Assembly (NCBI RefSeq): GCF_000374445.1
Contig: NZ_KB894403.1
Span: forward strand, 458,435 to 522,434
From: Actinokineospora enzanensis DSM 44649
GTDB taxonomy: Bacteria > Actinomycetota > Actinomycetes > Mycobacteriales > Pseudonocardiaceae
Reading direction: 5' to 3'
DNA: 64,000 bases
Each line of letters opens with the position of its first letter. Within the stretch, counting starts at the first letter, position 1. The notes below the pieces were generated by a model. The model ran no database searches and was not told where the DNA came from. It saw nothing but the letters and a program-made list of their open reading frames with translations. Shown piece by piece: positions 50,199 through 58,807 of the stretch. Made by a program: the position numbers and the translations under genes.

Positions 50199-51607
50199 GA
50201 CACTCCCGTCATCGGGCCGGACACGCCCGCCAGGCCCTCGAACTCCGCGCGGTCGGGACCGTCCAACTGCTCCGCGGGCAGCGGTCGATCACCCAGGTGG
50301 GCCACCACGCGCTGGACGACCTCGCGGTCCCCGAGCAGCTGGGTCGGCGTGATCAGCAGGTGCGCCATCCGCCCCAGGCCCCGACCGACGACCTCGTCCC
50401 GCGCGGCCAGGTCCTCCATGCCCGCCATCAGCCGGGCGAACGGATCGGTCGGCGGATCGGGCCGCTCGCCGCGCAGTCCGGCCGCCATCCGCGCGAGGCC
50501 CGCGGAGTCGGCGACGATCTGCGTCCGGTACCAGACACCCAGGTTTCGCTCGGTCCACTCGTCGAACTCCACCGCGAACCGATACGGATCGTCGATGAAC
50601 TCCAACCCGCCCGCGAGCTGCTGGGCGTGCGCGAAAGCCAACGAAACCCCACGCCCATATGTCGGGTTCGTCTGCAATGCGGCGTCACCGAGCAACACGA
50701 GCCCGACCACCGCGGGCCCGTCCGGTCCCGCCAGCCGCTGCCGGCGGTTCTCGATCCGGGACATCATGTGCACCGGCCCCTCGGGCACCCCGCGCACCGC
50801 CCAGCGAGCCGTGTGCGGGACGGCGTCCACGAACCGGTCCCAGACCTCGGGGTTCCGCAGCGCGTGCCGCATCGGGTCCTCGGTGGACAGAGTCACCGAC
50901 AGCGAGAACGTCCGACTGTCAGCCGGAAACGCCAGCGTGGCCGCATACCCGAGACTGGTCGCCAACGGACGGTCGAGAGCCGGGATCTCCTGACCGGGCA
51001 ACAGCCGATAATGCCTGGTCAGATACACGAACCCACACGTGTGCACCTCCGGCGAGGGCAGGTTCGGCAGGTCCAGCCCGTCCGCCAACCGCGTGTGCCG
51101 ACCGCCCGCGTCGACCACGAGGTCCCCGGACACGACCTCGCCACGGTCCAACCGCACACCGGTCACCCGCGGCACGTCCCCGGCCACGGTCGCGAGCCCC
51201 ACGACCCGCGCCCCGGCACGCACGACCACCCCGGGTTCCCGGTCGGCCGCGCGCCGCAGGACCGCCTCATAGGCGAGCCGCCGGGCAGCGAGCGCGTAGT
51301 CGGTGAACTCGCCCCGGCCCGCGTCGAACCGGCTCACCGGCACCCGGGCCGCCCCGGCGCGCAGCAGCGCGTCCAGCACGTCCGGGGCCTCCTGCTCCAG
51401 GACCCGGCAGGACCGGCCGAGGAACTTGTGCGAGTGCCTGGCCTGCGGGACGCCCGGCCGGTGCCAGGCGTCGAACGCGGTGTCCGGGCCGTCCGGGGCC
51501 GTGGCGACGTCACGTTCCAGCACGGTCACCCGGTGGCCGCGGCGGGCGCAGAACAGCGCCGCCGACAGCCCTGCCATCCCACCGCCGACGACGACGATGC
51601 GCGTCAT
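50195..51607 (-). CDS. FAD-dependent oxidoreductase (GGR/halogenase-like fold)
   Basis: This 470-residue flavoprotein has the N-terminal dinucleotide-binding motif VVVGGGMAGLSAAL with VLERD, and the second FAD motif GDAALQTNPTYGRGVSLA. It resembles the geranylgeranyl-reductase/halogenase superfamily, but I do not see the WxWxIP motif of tryptophan halogenases. ATG 51607 begins the Rossmann motif directly. It lies 22 nt after the aromatic hydroxylase gene and overlaps the P450 gene. A ring oxidation or epoxidation role is likely; the substrate is unknown. Confidence 0.85.
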   Translation of the reverse strand: MTRIVVVGGGMAGLSAALFCARRGHRVTVLERDVATAPDGPDTAFDAWHRPGVPQARHSHKFLGRSCRVLEQEAPDVLDALLRAGAARVPVSRFDAGRGEFTDYALAARRLAYEAVLRRAADREPGVVVRAGARVVGLATVAGDVPRVTGVRLDRGEVVSGDLVVDAGGRHTRLADGLDLPNLPSPEVHTCGFVYLTRHYRLLPGQEIPALDRPLATSLGYAATLAFPADSRTFSLSVTLSTEDPMRHALRNPEVWDRFVDAVPHTARWAVRGVPEGPVHMMSRIENRRQRLAGPDGPAVVGLVLLGDAALQTNPTYGRGVSLAFAHAQQLAGGLEFIDDPYRFAVEFDEWTERNLGVWYRTQIVADSAGLARMAAGLRGERPDPPTDPFARLMAGMEDLAARDEVVGRGLGRMAHLLITPTQLLGDREVVQRVVAHLGDRPLPAEQLDGPDRAEFEGLAGVSGPMTGVS

Positions 51608-51629
51608 GGTGCTCCCTCGCCCGAGCGGG

Positions 51630-53348
51630 TCAGCGGCGGATCTTGCCGAAGTGCTCGAACCCGGTCTGCGCGAGCGTGCGCGCGGTCCAGCCCTCCTGCT
51701 CGACCGGGACCCGGGCGAACACCCGCTCCAGCGCGCCGCGCAGCTCCGCCGCACAGTCCTCCGGCGCGGTCAGCGAACGCCACGCGACCAGGCCGTCGGG
51801 GCGCACCAGCAGCGCGGCGTCCGGGCCCAGCTCGTAGCGCTTCCGGACCTCACCGGTCGGGTCGGCCAGGTCGGCGCCCAGCGCGTGCACGGCCAGACCG
51901 AAGCCCAGCTCGGTGTCCAGCGCCTCCGCCGCCGCCCGCCACGGCGAGTCGGCGGAACCCAGCAGCAGCACGTGCGAGCGGCCGAACAGGTCGACCATGG
52001 ACGCGTCCGCGCCGTCGCGCAGGATCGGCACATGCGGGGCCCGGCTGCCCGGTCGGGCGAGCGCGGTGACCGGGTCCTCCAGCAGGGTGCCGTCGTCGTC
52101 CGGCTCGGACACGACGTGCGCGGAGTGCACGCGGTAGCCGAGGTGCTCCCAGATCGCGGAGACCTCCTCCGGGAACTCCAGCACCTTCAGCTGCGGTGCC
52201 ATCCGGTCGGAGAGCCGGTGCAGCTGGCGGTTTGTGGTGGACTCGCCGATCGCGCGGCGCTCCACGTCGTAGCTGTCCAGCAGCGCGCTGCCCGCCTGCC
52301 CGGTGTGCACGGCGGCGATGCGCCAGGCGATGTCGTAGCCGTCCTGGATGGCCATCGCCCCGCCAAGGCCGCCGGTCTGCGGCATGACGTGCGCGGAGTC
52401 GCCCGCCAGGAACACCCGACCCTCGCGCATGCGGTCGGCGACCCGGTGCGCGATGACGAAGGTGGACTGGTCGGTGATGGTCACCGCCAGCTCCGGCCTG
52501 GCCATCGCCTTGCGGATCAGCTCGGTGCAGTACTCGTCGGTGAAGTCCTCCTCGCGGTCGCCGCGCTCCAGGAAGAAGTTCACGCCGATGAGGTGCGCGC
52601 CGGAGACGCCGAAGACCTCGATGGCGTTGTCCAGGTAGGCGTAGAGGCCGGTGAAGTCGTCACGCTTGAAGTAGGTCAGCAGCGCCTTGCGACCGGCCAG
52701 GATCTCGTCGAGGTCGGCGTCGAACAGGATCGTGCGGCACCGCCACAGCTCGCCGACGCCGTGCGTGGGGATGTCCAGCCAGTCGCGCACCGGGGCCTGC
52801 CAGCCGTCGGCGGCCACCAGGTAGTCGGCGGCGATCGTGTACGCCCGCCCGGTGTCCACATCGGACACTCGGGCGACCACGCCGTCGTCGTCCTCGTCGA
52901 AGGACTCCAGACGGGTCGAGAAGCGCAGGTCCGCGCCGTTCTCCTCGGCCGCGTGCCGCAGGATCAGCTCGATCTTGGACTGGGGCAGCGCGCCGAACCC
53001 CGCCGGGGTCAGGCCGGTGAGGACGGACATGGTGTCGTCGTTGCCCGCCAACAGGACCTCGGGGTCCGGGTCGGCCATGTCGTGGGCGATGGTGATGTGC
53101 GCCTCGTTGACGAAGTCGATGACGTCGGCGGCGAGGATGCGTGGTTCGAGACCGGGGATCTGGCGGAACAACTCCATGCTCCGGTGCACGATGCCGAAGG
53201 CCTTCGGCTGCACGGAGGTCGCGGGGTGTCGCTCGACGAGCAGGACCGGGACGCCGCGCCAGGCCAGGAACAGCGCCGCGGTGAGCCCCGCGTACCCCGC
53301 TCCCACCACGATGACGGTCGTCCGCTCGGTGGCCGTTTCCGAAGGCAT
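51630..53348 (-). CDS. FAD-dependent aromatic hydroxylase (PheA/TfdB type)
   Basis: This 572-residue flavin monooxygenase has GxGxxG in VVGAGYAGLTAAL, the internal DG motif in YLVAADGWQAPVRDWL, and the GD motif in GDSAHVMPQTGGLGGAMAIQDG. A thioredoxin-like C-terminal domain typical of the phenol-hydroxylase and polyketide-hydroxylase subgroup follows. It heads the operon with the second flavoenzyme and the P450. Its start region is divergent by 60 bp from the second condensation enzyme. It likely hydroxylates an aromatic or polyketide ring. Confidence 0.92.
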   Translation of the reverse strand: MPSETATERTTVIVVGAGYAGLTAALFLAWRGVPVLLVERHPATSVQPKAFGIVHRSMELFRQIPGLEPRILAADVIDFVNEAHITIAHDMADPDPEVLLAGNDDTMSVLTGLTPAGFGALPQSKIELILRHAAEENGADLRFSTRLESFDEDDDGVVARVSDVDTGRAYTIAADYLVAADGWQAPVRDWLDIPTHGVGELWRCRTILFDADLDEILAGRKALLTYFKRDDFTGLYAYLDNAIEVFGVSGAHLIGVNFFLERGDREEDFTDEYCTELIRKAMARPELAVTITDQSTFVIAHRVADRMREGRVFLAGDSAHVMPQTGGLGGAMAIQDGYDIAWRIAAVHTGQAGSALLDSYDVERRAIGESTTNRQLHRLSDRMAPQLKVLEFPEEVSAIWEHLGYRVHSAHVVSEPDDDGTLLEDPVTALARPGSRAPHVPILRDGADASMVDLFGRSHVLLLGSADSPWRAAAEALDTELGFGLAVHALGADLADPTGEVRKRYELGPDAALLVRPDGLVAWRSLTAPEDCAAELRGALERVFARVPVEQEGWTARTLAQTGFEHFGKIRR

Positions 53349-53408
53349 GGCACAGATCTAGCACGCGCGCAGGCCCGTTCAGTAGTGCTCCGCTCCTACA
53401 CTCCCCCC

Positions 53409-54668
53409 ATGCCACGACAGCTTCCCGCCTCCATCGGCCAGCGCCTGATGTGGTTCCTGGGCCACTACCGCGCCGAGTCGGCCTCGGTGAACTGCCCGGC
53501 CGCCTTCCGCATCCACGGCCGCCTCGACGACGACCGGATCGCCGCCGCCGTGACCCGCCTGGAACGACGCCACGACGCCCTGCGCACCACCCTCGAACGC
53601 GACCGCCGCGAGCTGGTGCAGGTGGTGCACGAGGAACCCACCGCGCGGATCGAGTGGACCTCGCTGCCCGCCGGAGCGGAGGATGAGCTCACCGAGCAGT
53701 ACGCCGCCGAGCTGCGGGCCCCCATCGCCGTGCGCGAGTGGCCGGTGCGCTGGCACGTGTGGCGGCTGGGCCCCGAGGACACGGTGCTGGCCGCCAACAT
53801 GCACCACCTGGTGTCCGACGCCTGGTCCTGCGGCGTCCTGATCGACGACGTGCTGGCCCTGCTCGGCGCGGACGGCCCGGCCGCCGACCTGCCGCCGATC
53901 GGCTGGCAGTACCCCGACTACGCCGCGTGGCAGCACGGCGACGCGGAGAACGGCGCCCTGGCCGCGCACCAGGACTACTGGAAGTCCAAACTGGACGGCA
54001 TGCGCATGCCCGCGCTGCCCGGCACGGCGGCCGCCACCGGCGAGCCCGCGCTGGCCCTGGGCACCATCCCGGCCGACCAGGCCGACGCGCTGCGCACGTT
54101 CGCCAAGACGCACCGCACCACGCTGTTCTCGATCATGCTGAGTCTCTACTACCGTCTGCTGCACCAGGAGACCGGCCAAGCCGACCTCACCGTGGCGTCG
54201 CTGTTCGCCAACCGGATGCGGCCCGAGGTGCAGAAGACGGTCGGCTTCTTCGCCAACATGCTCGCCCTGCGCACGACGCTGGACCCCGACCGGCCGTTCA
54301 CCGACCTGCTCCGCGCGACCCAGCGGACGGTGATGGACGCGGTGGTGCACCAGTCGGTGCCGTACCAGATGGTCCCCGTCCCGTCCCTGCGCGACTCCGG
54401 CGGCCGGGTCGACGACGTGGTGTTCCAGATGCTCCCGGACCGCCGCCCGGAATCCTGGAACCCCACCGACGTCGGCGCCGGCCTGCGCATCGACACCTTC
54501 CGCCCCAGCCAGGGCCTGAGCCGCTTCGGCCTGAACCTCACCGTCATCCCCCGAGCCACCGGCTTCGACGTCCGCCTCTCCTACACCCGCGACCGCTTCA
54601 CCGACGCGTGGGCCGAGGACTTCGTCCGCCGCTACGTCGCCCTGGTACCGACCATCCTGGGTGTGTGA
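53409..54668 (+). CDS. Free-standing condensation-domain enzyme (copy 2)
   Basis: This 419-residue condensation-fold protein is paralogous to the one at 39393. Both share ASIGQRL-x-WFL-x-HYRA, MHHLVSDAWSCG (intact HHxxxD), WQYPDYA-x-WQH and TVGFFANML. TACACT (53397) lies 6 nt before ATG 53409 with no ribosome site, so the transcript is probably leaderless, as for copy 1. It should form an ester or amide from a carrier-bound acyl group. It is divergent from the hydroxylase operon and ends at a large hairpin. Confidence 0.9.
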   Translation: MPRQLPASIGQRLMWFLGHYRAESASVNCPAAFRIHGRLDDDRIAAAVTRLERRHDALRTTLERDRRELVQVVHEEPTARIEWTSLPAGAEDELTEQYAAELRAPIAVREWPVRWHVWRLGPEDTVLAANMHHLVSDAWSCGVLIDDVLALLGADGPAADLPPIGWQYPDYAAWQHGDAENGALAAHQDYWKSKLDGMRMPALPGTAAATGEPALALGTIPADQADALRTFAKTHRTTLFSIMLSLYYRLLHQETGQADLTVASLFANRMRPEVQKTVGFFANMLALRTTLDPDRPFTDLLRATQRTVMDAVVHQSVPYQMVPVPSLRDSGGRVDDVVFQMLPDRRPESWNPTDVGAGLRIDTFRPSQGLSRFGLNLTVIPRATGFDVRLSYTRDRFTDAWAEDFVRRYVALVPTILGV

Positions 54669-54703
54669 GTTGGCTGTGTTTATTGGCTCGGCTTCGCCTC
54701 GCG

Positions 54704-54797
54704 GCGGGATCGCCTTCAGCCGGTCTCTTCCCACCCGATCCCACTCGGCCCTGGGGGCCTCCTGGGATCGGGTGGGAAGAGACCGGCGCGATCCCGC
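54704..54797. terminator. Very long hairpin between convergent genes (25-bp plus 10-bp stem)
   Basis: A perfect 25-bp stem (54719-54743 with 54763-54787) is extended outward, past a 5-nt bulge on the left side only, by a further 10 bp (54704-54713 with 54788-54797). The loop is 19 nt. The hairpin is 35 bp of stem in total, longer than a terminator needs, and lies between the condensation enzyme gene and the converging P450 gene. Confidence 0.8.
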
Positions 54798-54838
54798 GTG
54801 GGGGCTGGGTTTACCGCCCCGCGTGGGGGCTGGGTTTA
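54796..54838 (+). repeat. Tandem 25-bp-spaced direct repeat
   Basis: An 18-base block beginning GCGTGGGGGCTGGG occurs twice (from 54796 and from about 54821), differing only after TTTA. It lies between the two hairpins downstream of the condensation enzyme gene, so the gap between the convergent genes is built almost wholly of repeats. Confidence 0.75.
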
Positions 54839-54845
54839 TCGCAGA

Positions 54846-54882
54846 ACAGGCCCGGCGCCCTGTGGTGGGGGGCCGGGCCTGT
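54846..54882. terminator. Second hairpin before the P450 stop
   Basis: An 11-bp perfect stem (54846-54856 with 54872-54882) with a 15-nt loop lies 37 nt before the stop of the converging P450 gene. It probably terminates that gene. Confidence 0.75.
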
Positions 54883-54919
54883 CTGTGGTCTGGCTTGCCG
54901 TGCCGTTCGTGAAACCGGG

Positions 54920-56293
54920 TCAGGTCGCGGGGACCTCGCGAGGTTCTGCGATCACAGAGGCACCTCTGGAGGGGGTCAGTAGGACGTGGGAGGTCTTTTG
55001 TTGTTCGGGGGCGGAGCCGGGGGCGGCGCGTAGGGTCATTCGGCGTACCACTTCCGGGATGACCGCCTTCATCTCGATCATGGCGAACTGCGCGCCGAGG
55101 CAGTGCCGCCGACCGCCGCCGAAGGGGACGAACGCGCTCTTGGGCACGTCGTCGCCCAGGAATCGCTCCGGCCGGAACTCGTCCGGCGAGGCGAACGACT
55201 CCTCGCGGGAGTGCAGCAGCGGCACCGACGGCGCCACCCACCAGCCGGACGGGATGCGGTAGCCTGCGATCTCCAGGTCGCCGGACAGCGCGCGCGGCAT
55301 GACCGGGACGATCGGCCGGGTGCGCATGGTCTCCTTGATCACCGCCTCCAGGTACGCCTCGTCACCCGTGGCGCACTCGTCCACCAGCTTCCGGTACACC
55401 TCGGGCTGGCGCACCAGCCGCTCGAACACCCACGCCATCGCGGCGGCGGTGGTCTCGTAGCCTGCCTCCAGGAGCGTCATCAGCGCGTCGCGCAGCTCCA
55501 GGTCGGTCATCGGGGTGCCGTCGTCGTCGGTGGCCCGCAGCAGCTGGGACATGATGTCCTTGCGCTGCTCGTTGTCCGGCTCGGCGCGGCGGCGGCGGAT
55601 CTCGTCGTACAGCACGGCGTCGCAGTCCGCGCGGGCCTTGCTGAACTTGGCCGCCGCGCTGCCCGGGATGCGCCGGAAGATCGGCTCGATGCCCGCCCAC
55701 GCGGAGCGGGACAGCACGAATGCCAGGGTCTCCATGGAGGAGGCCGAGGCGGTCAGCCGGGGCAGCATCTCGCGCAGCTGGGCGACCCGTTCGAGGTCCT
55801 TGATGCCGAACACCACGCGCAGCAGCACGTCCAGCGCGACGATCTGCATCTTGGGCCGCAGCGGGAACTCGACCCCGGTGTCCCAGGTGTCGATGGACTC
55901 GTTGGCGATCTCCCGGATCTGCTCCTGGTAGCTCTGCAGGTACCGGGTGTGGAACGCGGAGCCGATCATCTTGCGCTGGCGCAGCCACTCGTCCCCGTCG
56001 AGCACCAGGATGGAGTTGTCGCCGACCATGCGCTGCAGGAAGTCCTGCCTGGTCCGGCCCGCGTTGCCCACGCTGCGGTCGGTGGCGAACACCTGGCGCA
56101 CCAGGTCCGGGTCGGCCACGTACACGATCGGCGGCATGCCGACCAGGGTGACCTTGAAGATGTCGCCGAACTCCGCGTGCGCCTTGGCCAGGAACTCGAT
56201 CGGGCCGCGCACGAACTTGCCGGTCTGGGCGAAACGGGACCCCTTCGGGCCGGGCGGGAGCTGGCCGGTTTGTCGGGGCGGTGCGGAAGTCAT
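54920..56293 (-). CDS. Cytochrome P450 (CYP102/CYP110-like soluble monooxygenase)
   Basis: This 457-residue P450 is distinct from the one at 48927. It has PPGPKG near the N-terminus, an I-helix LEAGYETTAAAMAW, ExxR in IKETMRTRP, a PERF motif (EFRPERFLG) and the heme loop FGGGRRHCLGAQ. Its layout resembles fatty-acid or terpene-type bacterial P450s more than the macrolide type. ATG 56293 was chosen because the protein begins normally here, although the ribosome site is weak; the longer open frame upstream is not P450-like. It is divergent from the amidase gene. Confidence 0.92.
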   Translation of the reverse strand: MTSAPPRQTGQLPPGPKGSRFAQTGKFVRGPIEFLAKAHAEFGDIFKVTLVGMPPIVYVADPDLVRQVFATDRSVGNAGRTRQDFLQRMVGDNSILVLDGDEWLRQRKMIGSAFHTRYLQSYQEQIREIANESIDTWDTGVEFPLRPKMQIVALDVLLRVVFGIKDLERVAQLREMLPRLTASASSMETLAFVLSRSAWAGIEPIFRRIPGSAAAKFSKARADCDAVLYDEIRRRRAEPDNEQRKDIMSQLLRATDDDGTPMTDLELRDALMTLLEAGYETTAAAMAWVFERLVRQPEVYRKLVDECATGDEAYLEAVIKETMRTRPIVPVMPRALSGDLEIAGYRIPSGWWVAPSVPLLHSREESFASPDEFRPERFLGDDVPKSAFVPFGGGRRHCLGAQFAMIEMKAVIPEVVRRMTLRAAPGSAPEQQKTSHVLLTPSRGASVIAEPREVPAT

Positions 56294-56483
56294 GTCAGGG
56301 CATCCCCAATCCTCGTCACGGGTGGCATCCGCTGGGGCGCTGTCGTCCACCCGTCCACCCGGGACGGAGCGCCGCGTGGCCGCCCCGGCCAGGGTCGCCG
56401 CCGGGGTACGGCGTGCACAAGTGTTCCCGCCGGCCAACCGGGGAATCTCCCCGCTCGCCCACCCGCCGCCCTACCGTGGCCCG

Positions 56484-57929
56484 GTGACCCTCGCGATGTC
56501 CACGGCCGCAAACCTGCTGCGGATGCTGGCCGCCGGTGAACTGTCCAGCACGGAACTCCTGGAACACCACCTGGAACTCGTGCGCGCGCGTAACCCGGCG
56601 GTGAACGCCGTGGTCGCGCTGGACGAGACCCGCGCCCGCGCCGCCGCCCGCCGCGCCGACGACGCCCACGCCCGCGGCGAGTCCCTCGGCCCCCTGCACG
56701 GCCTCCCGATGACGGTGAAGGACGTGTTCGAGACCGCGGGCCTGGTCACCACCGCGGGCTCCGCCGACCTCGCCGCCCACGTGCCCGCCACCGACGCCGA
56801 GGCCGTCGCCCGGCTGCGGGCCGCGGGCGCGGTGATCTTCGGCAAGACCAACGTCCCCCCGTACGCGGGCGACCTGGAGACGGCCAGCGAGCCCTACGGC
56901 CTCACCCGCAACCCGTGGGACCCCACCCGAACCCCCGGCGGTTCCTCCGGCGGCTCGGCGGCAGCTCTCGCCGCGGGCCTGACCCCGCTGGAACTGGGCA
57001 GCGACATCGCGGGCTCCATCCGCCTCCCCAGCCACTTCTGCGGCGTCTACGGCCACCTGCCGACGTTCGGCGCCGTCCCGACGCGGGGCCACATCCCCGG
57101 CGCTCCCGGCAGCCTCGCGACGTCCCCGCTTGGCGTGGTCGGTCCGATGGGCCTGTCCCCGGGGGATCTGGCGCTGACCCTGTCGGTCCTGGTCGGCCGC
57201 GACCTCGCCTGCGTCCCCGGTGGCGCGCTTCCCCCGGCCGGTGACTGCCGTCTGAAGGGCCTGCGCATCGCCGTCTGGCTGGACAACCCGATCGTCCGGA
57301 CGTCGCGTGAGGTGAAGGACGTGCTGCGCGGCCTGGTCGACCAGCTGTCGGACCTGGGCGCCATGATCGACCGCCGCCCACGCCCGCCGCGCCCGTTCTA
57401 CGAGGCCTACGAGACGTATTTCGACCTGCTGCTGGGCGTGATGAGCAGCGACTTCCCCGAACCCACGTTCCGCAGACTGACCCGGATCGCCACAGCGGCC
57501 CGCCCCGACGACGACCGCCCCGTGGTCCGCCTCGCCCGCGCCGTCGCCCAGCCCTTCCGCCAGTGGCGCGCCGCCGAGGAACGCCGCGCCCGGATCGCCG
57601 CCGCCTGGGAGTCCCTGTTCGACGACATCGACCTGGTCCTGACCCCCGTCGCCCCGACGACCGCGCGACCGCACCAGACCGACGTGCCCCCGCTGGCCCG
57701 CGAACTGGTCATCGACGGCCGCCCGACGCCGTACTTCGGCCAGGTCGTCTGGGCCACCCTGGCCAGCTCGGCCCGCCTGCCCGCGACGGTGGTCCCGGTG
57801 GGGGCGAGCGGCGAAGGACTGCCGATCGGCGCCCAGTTGATCGGCCCCCGCTGGAGCGATCTCACCCTCCTCACCCTCGCCGACCGGATCACGGCGACGA
57901 CCGGATCCCTGCGCCTCCCCACTCGCTGA
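56484..57929 (+). CDS. Amidase-signature family hydrolase
   Basis: This 481-residue amidase-signature enzyme carries the catalytic Ser-cisSer-Lys set: Lys in MTVKDVFE, the Gly/Ser-rich GGSSGGSAAALAAGL, and the nucleophile region LGSDIAGSIRLPSHFCGVYG. It hydrolyses an amide; the substrate is unknown. The start is GTG 56484: a TACCGT hexamer ends 6 nt upstream, identical in spacing to the GNAT gene, which suggests a leaderless message. ATG 56496 is the alternative. It is divergent from the P450 gene by 190 bp. Confidence 0.9.
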   Translation: MTLAMSTAANLLRMLAAGELSSTELLEHHLELVRARNPAVNAVVALDETRARAAARRADDAHARGESLGPLHGLPMTVKDVFETAGLVTTAGSADLAAHVPATDAEAVARLRAAGAVIFGKTNVPPYAGDLETASEPYGLTRNPWDPTRTPGGSSGGSAAALAAGLTPLELGSDIAGSIRLPSHFCGVYGHLPTFGAVPTRGHIPGAPGSLATSPLGVVGPMGLSPGDLALTLSVLVGRDLACVPGGALPPAGDCRLKGLRIAVWLDNPIVRTSREVKDVLRGLVDQLSDLGAMIDRRPRPPRPFYEAYETYFDLLLGVMSSDFPEPTFRRLTRIATAARPDDDRPVVRLARAVAQPFRQWRAAEERRARIAAAWESLFDDIDLVLTPVAPTTARPHQTDVPPLARELVIDGRPTPYFGQVVWATLASSARLPATVVPVGASGEGLPIGAQLIGPRWSDLTLLTLADRITATTGSLRLPTR

Positions 57930-58022
57930 ACCACGAGACCGCGAACACCAAGATCCCACGTTCGCCCGGACACCCGCCGCAACGCAACCCCCGCCCACCC
58001 AGGGGGCGACCCCACTACCAAT

Positions 58023-58092
58023 CTATGCGATCACGGCCGCTGTCAATGTCGCCCAGCCGTGCCCTGTGGACGGATCGCGATGGTTGTGGACA
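58023..58092 (+). repeat. Element copy A, ending in a DnaA-box sequence
   Basis: This copy begins CTATGCGATCA, contains TGTCAAT and CCTGTGGA, and ends TTGTGGACAA, the reverse complement of TTGTCCACAA. TTGTCCACA is the actinomycete DnaA-box consensus. Copy B at 58426 matches it along its whole length in the same orientation. Confidence 0.65.
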
Positions 58093-58425
58093 AGTCCGAC
58101 CGGACTCGATGTCCACTGTGGACTCATAGATGCCCGCGTCCTGCCGGACCGACTGTCCGCACCGATCGCGCCGAGGCGGCGCGCGGATGTCCGGCTGCGG
58201 TACGGACGTACACCTGATCTCGCCGAACCTGGTGGACGCGCGGCCGGGTGGGCAGCACCGGCGAGGACGTGCCGCACTCGATCGCCTCACTGCCCCTCAT
58301 CGGTCCCCGACCACCCGACCGGCAATCCCACCTGCACGACCCGGATCGAGTGACTCTCGTCCCGCTTCGCCCGACCGGGCCTCAAACACGCCCCGCCCCA
58401 CCAGGGGGCGGGCCCAAAAACGACG

Positions 58426-58496
58426 CTACGCGATCATGGACGTTGTCAATATCCCCCGGTCGAGACCTGTGGATGAATGGCAGGGGATGTGGACAA
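58426..58496 (+). repeat. Element copy B, ending in a DnaA-box sequence
   Basis: This copy begins CTACGCGATCA, contains TGTCAAT and CCTGTGGA, and ends TGTGGACAA, the reverse complement of TTGTCCACA. A G/C hairpin followed by an A-run (58393-58420) precedes it and may terminate transcription. It lies 9 nt beyond the stop of the small gene at 58505. Confidence 0.65.
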
Positions 58497-58504
58497 CCCA
58501 GACC

Positions 58505-58807
58505 TCAACCATTCCCCGCGTCCACCGCCGCCGACCAAGCCGCACTGGCCGCCGCCCGCGCGCTCGCATGGGCATCGCGGGTCAACACGCACCGCTCCCC
58601 CGCACCCGCATCACGCGCGCGCCCCAACCCCACCGCCGCCTCCACAGCCGCCACCAGTGCCACATCCACCGCGACGCGGTCATCGGCGCCGGCACGGAGC
58701 AGGGCAAGCGCGTCCGAGAGGAGCGACACCGCCTGGTCGACCGGATGGACCCGCACCCGCGCCACGCCGTTGACGTTCACCGTCTCCTCCGTTCGGGTCA
58801 CCGTCAT
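58505..58807 (-). CDS. Small helical protein of unknown function, coupled to the rhamnosidase
   Basis: This 100-residue protein begins TVTRTEETVNVNGVARVRVHP and continues as a helix-rich Ala/Val/Asp stretch (DQAVSLLSDALALL; DVALVAAVEAAVGL). No membrane segment, signal peptide or known motif is seen. Its ATG overlaps the stop of the rhamnosidase gene (ATGA), which is the main evidence that it is real. I do not recognise a family. Confidence 0.6.
   Translation of the reverse strand: MTVTRTEETVNVNGVARVRVHPVDQAVSLLSDALALLRAGADDRVAVDVALVAAVEAAVGLGRARDAGAGERCVLTRDAHASARAAASAAWSAAVDAGNG

Larger units (their letters stand above)
57930..58504. other. 575-bp non-coding stretch with a repeated DnaA-box-ending element
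   Basis: No frame here reads like a protein on either strand. The stretch holds two diverged copies of an approximately 70-bp element (58023-58092 and 58426-58496), each preceded by a short G/C hairpin. Between the copies there is one TCCAC-TGT-GGAC palindrome (58112). The remaining bases show no structure I can name. Confidence 0.7.

Noticed and set aside
50195-51607. Calling the FAD enzyme a tryptophan halogenase
   Set aside because: The WxWxIP motif was not found; only the general FAD-fold motifs are present.
58023-58290. Short open frames on both strands between the amidase and the small gene
   Set aside because: None has a ribosome site, leaderless promoter or protein-like composition; the repeat element explains the visible structure.
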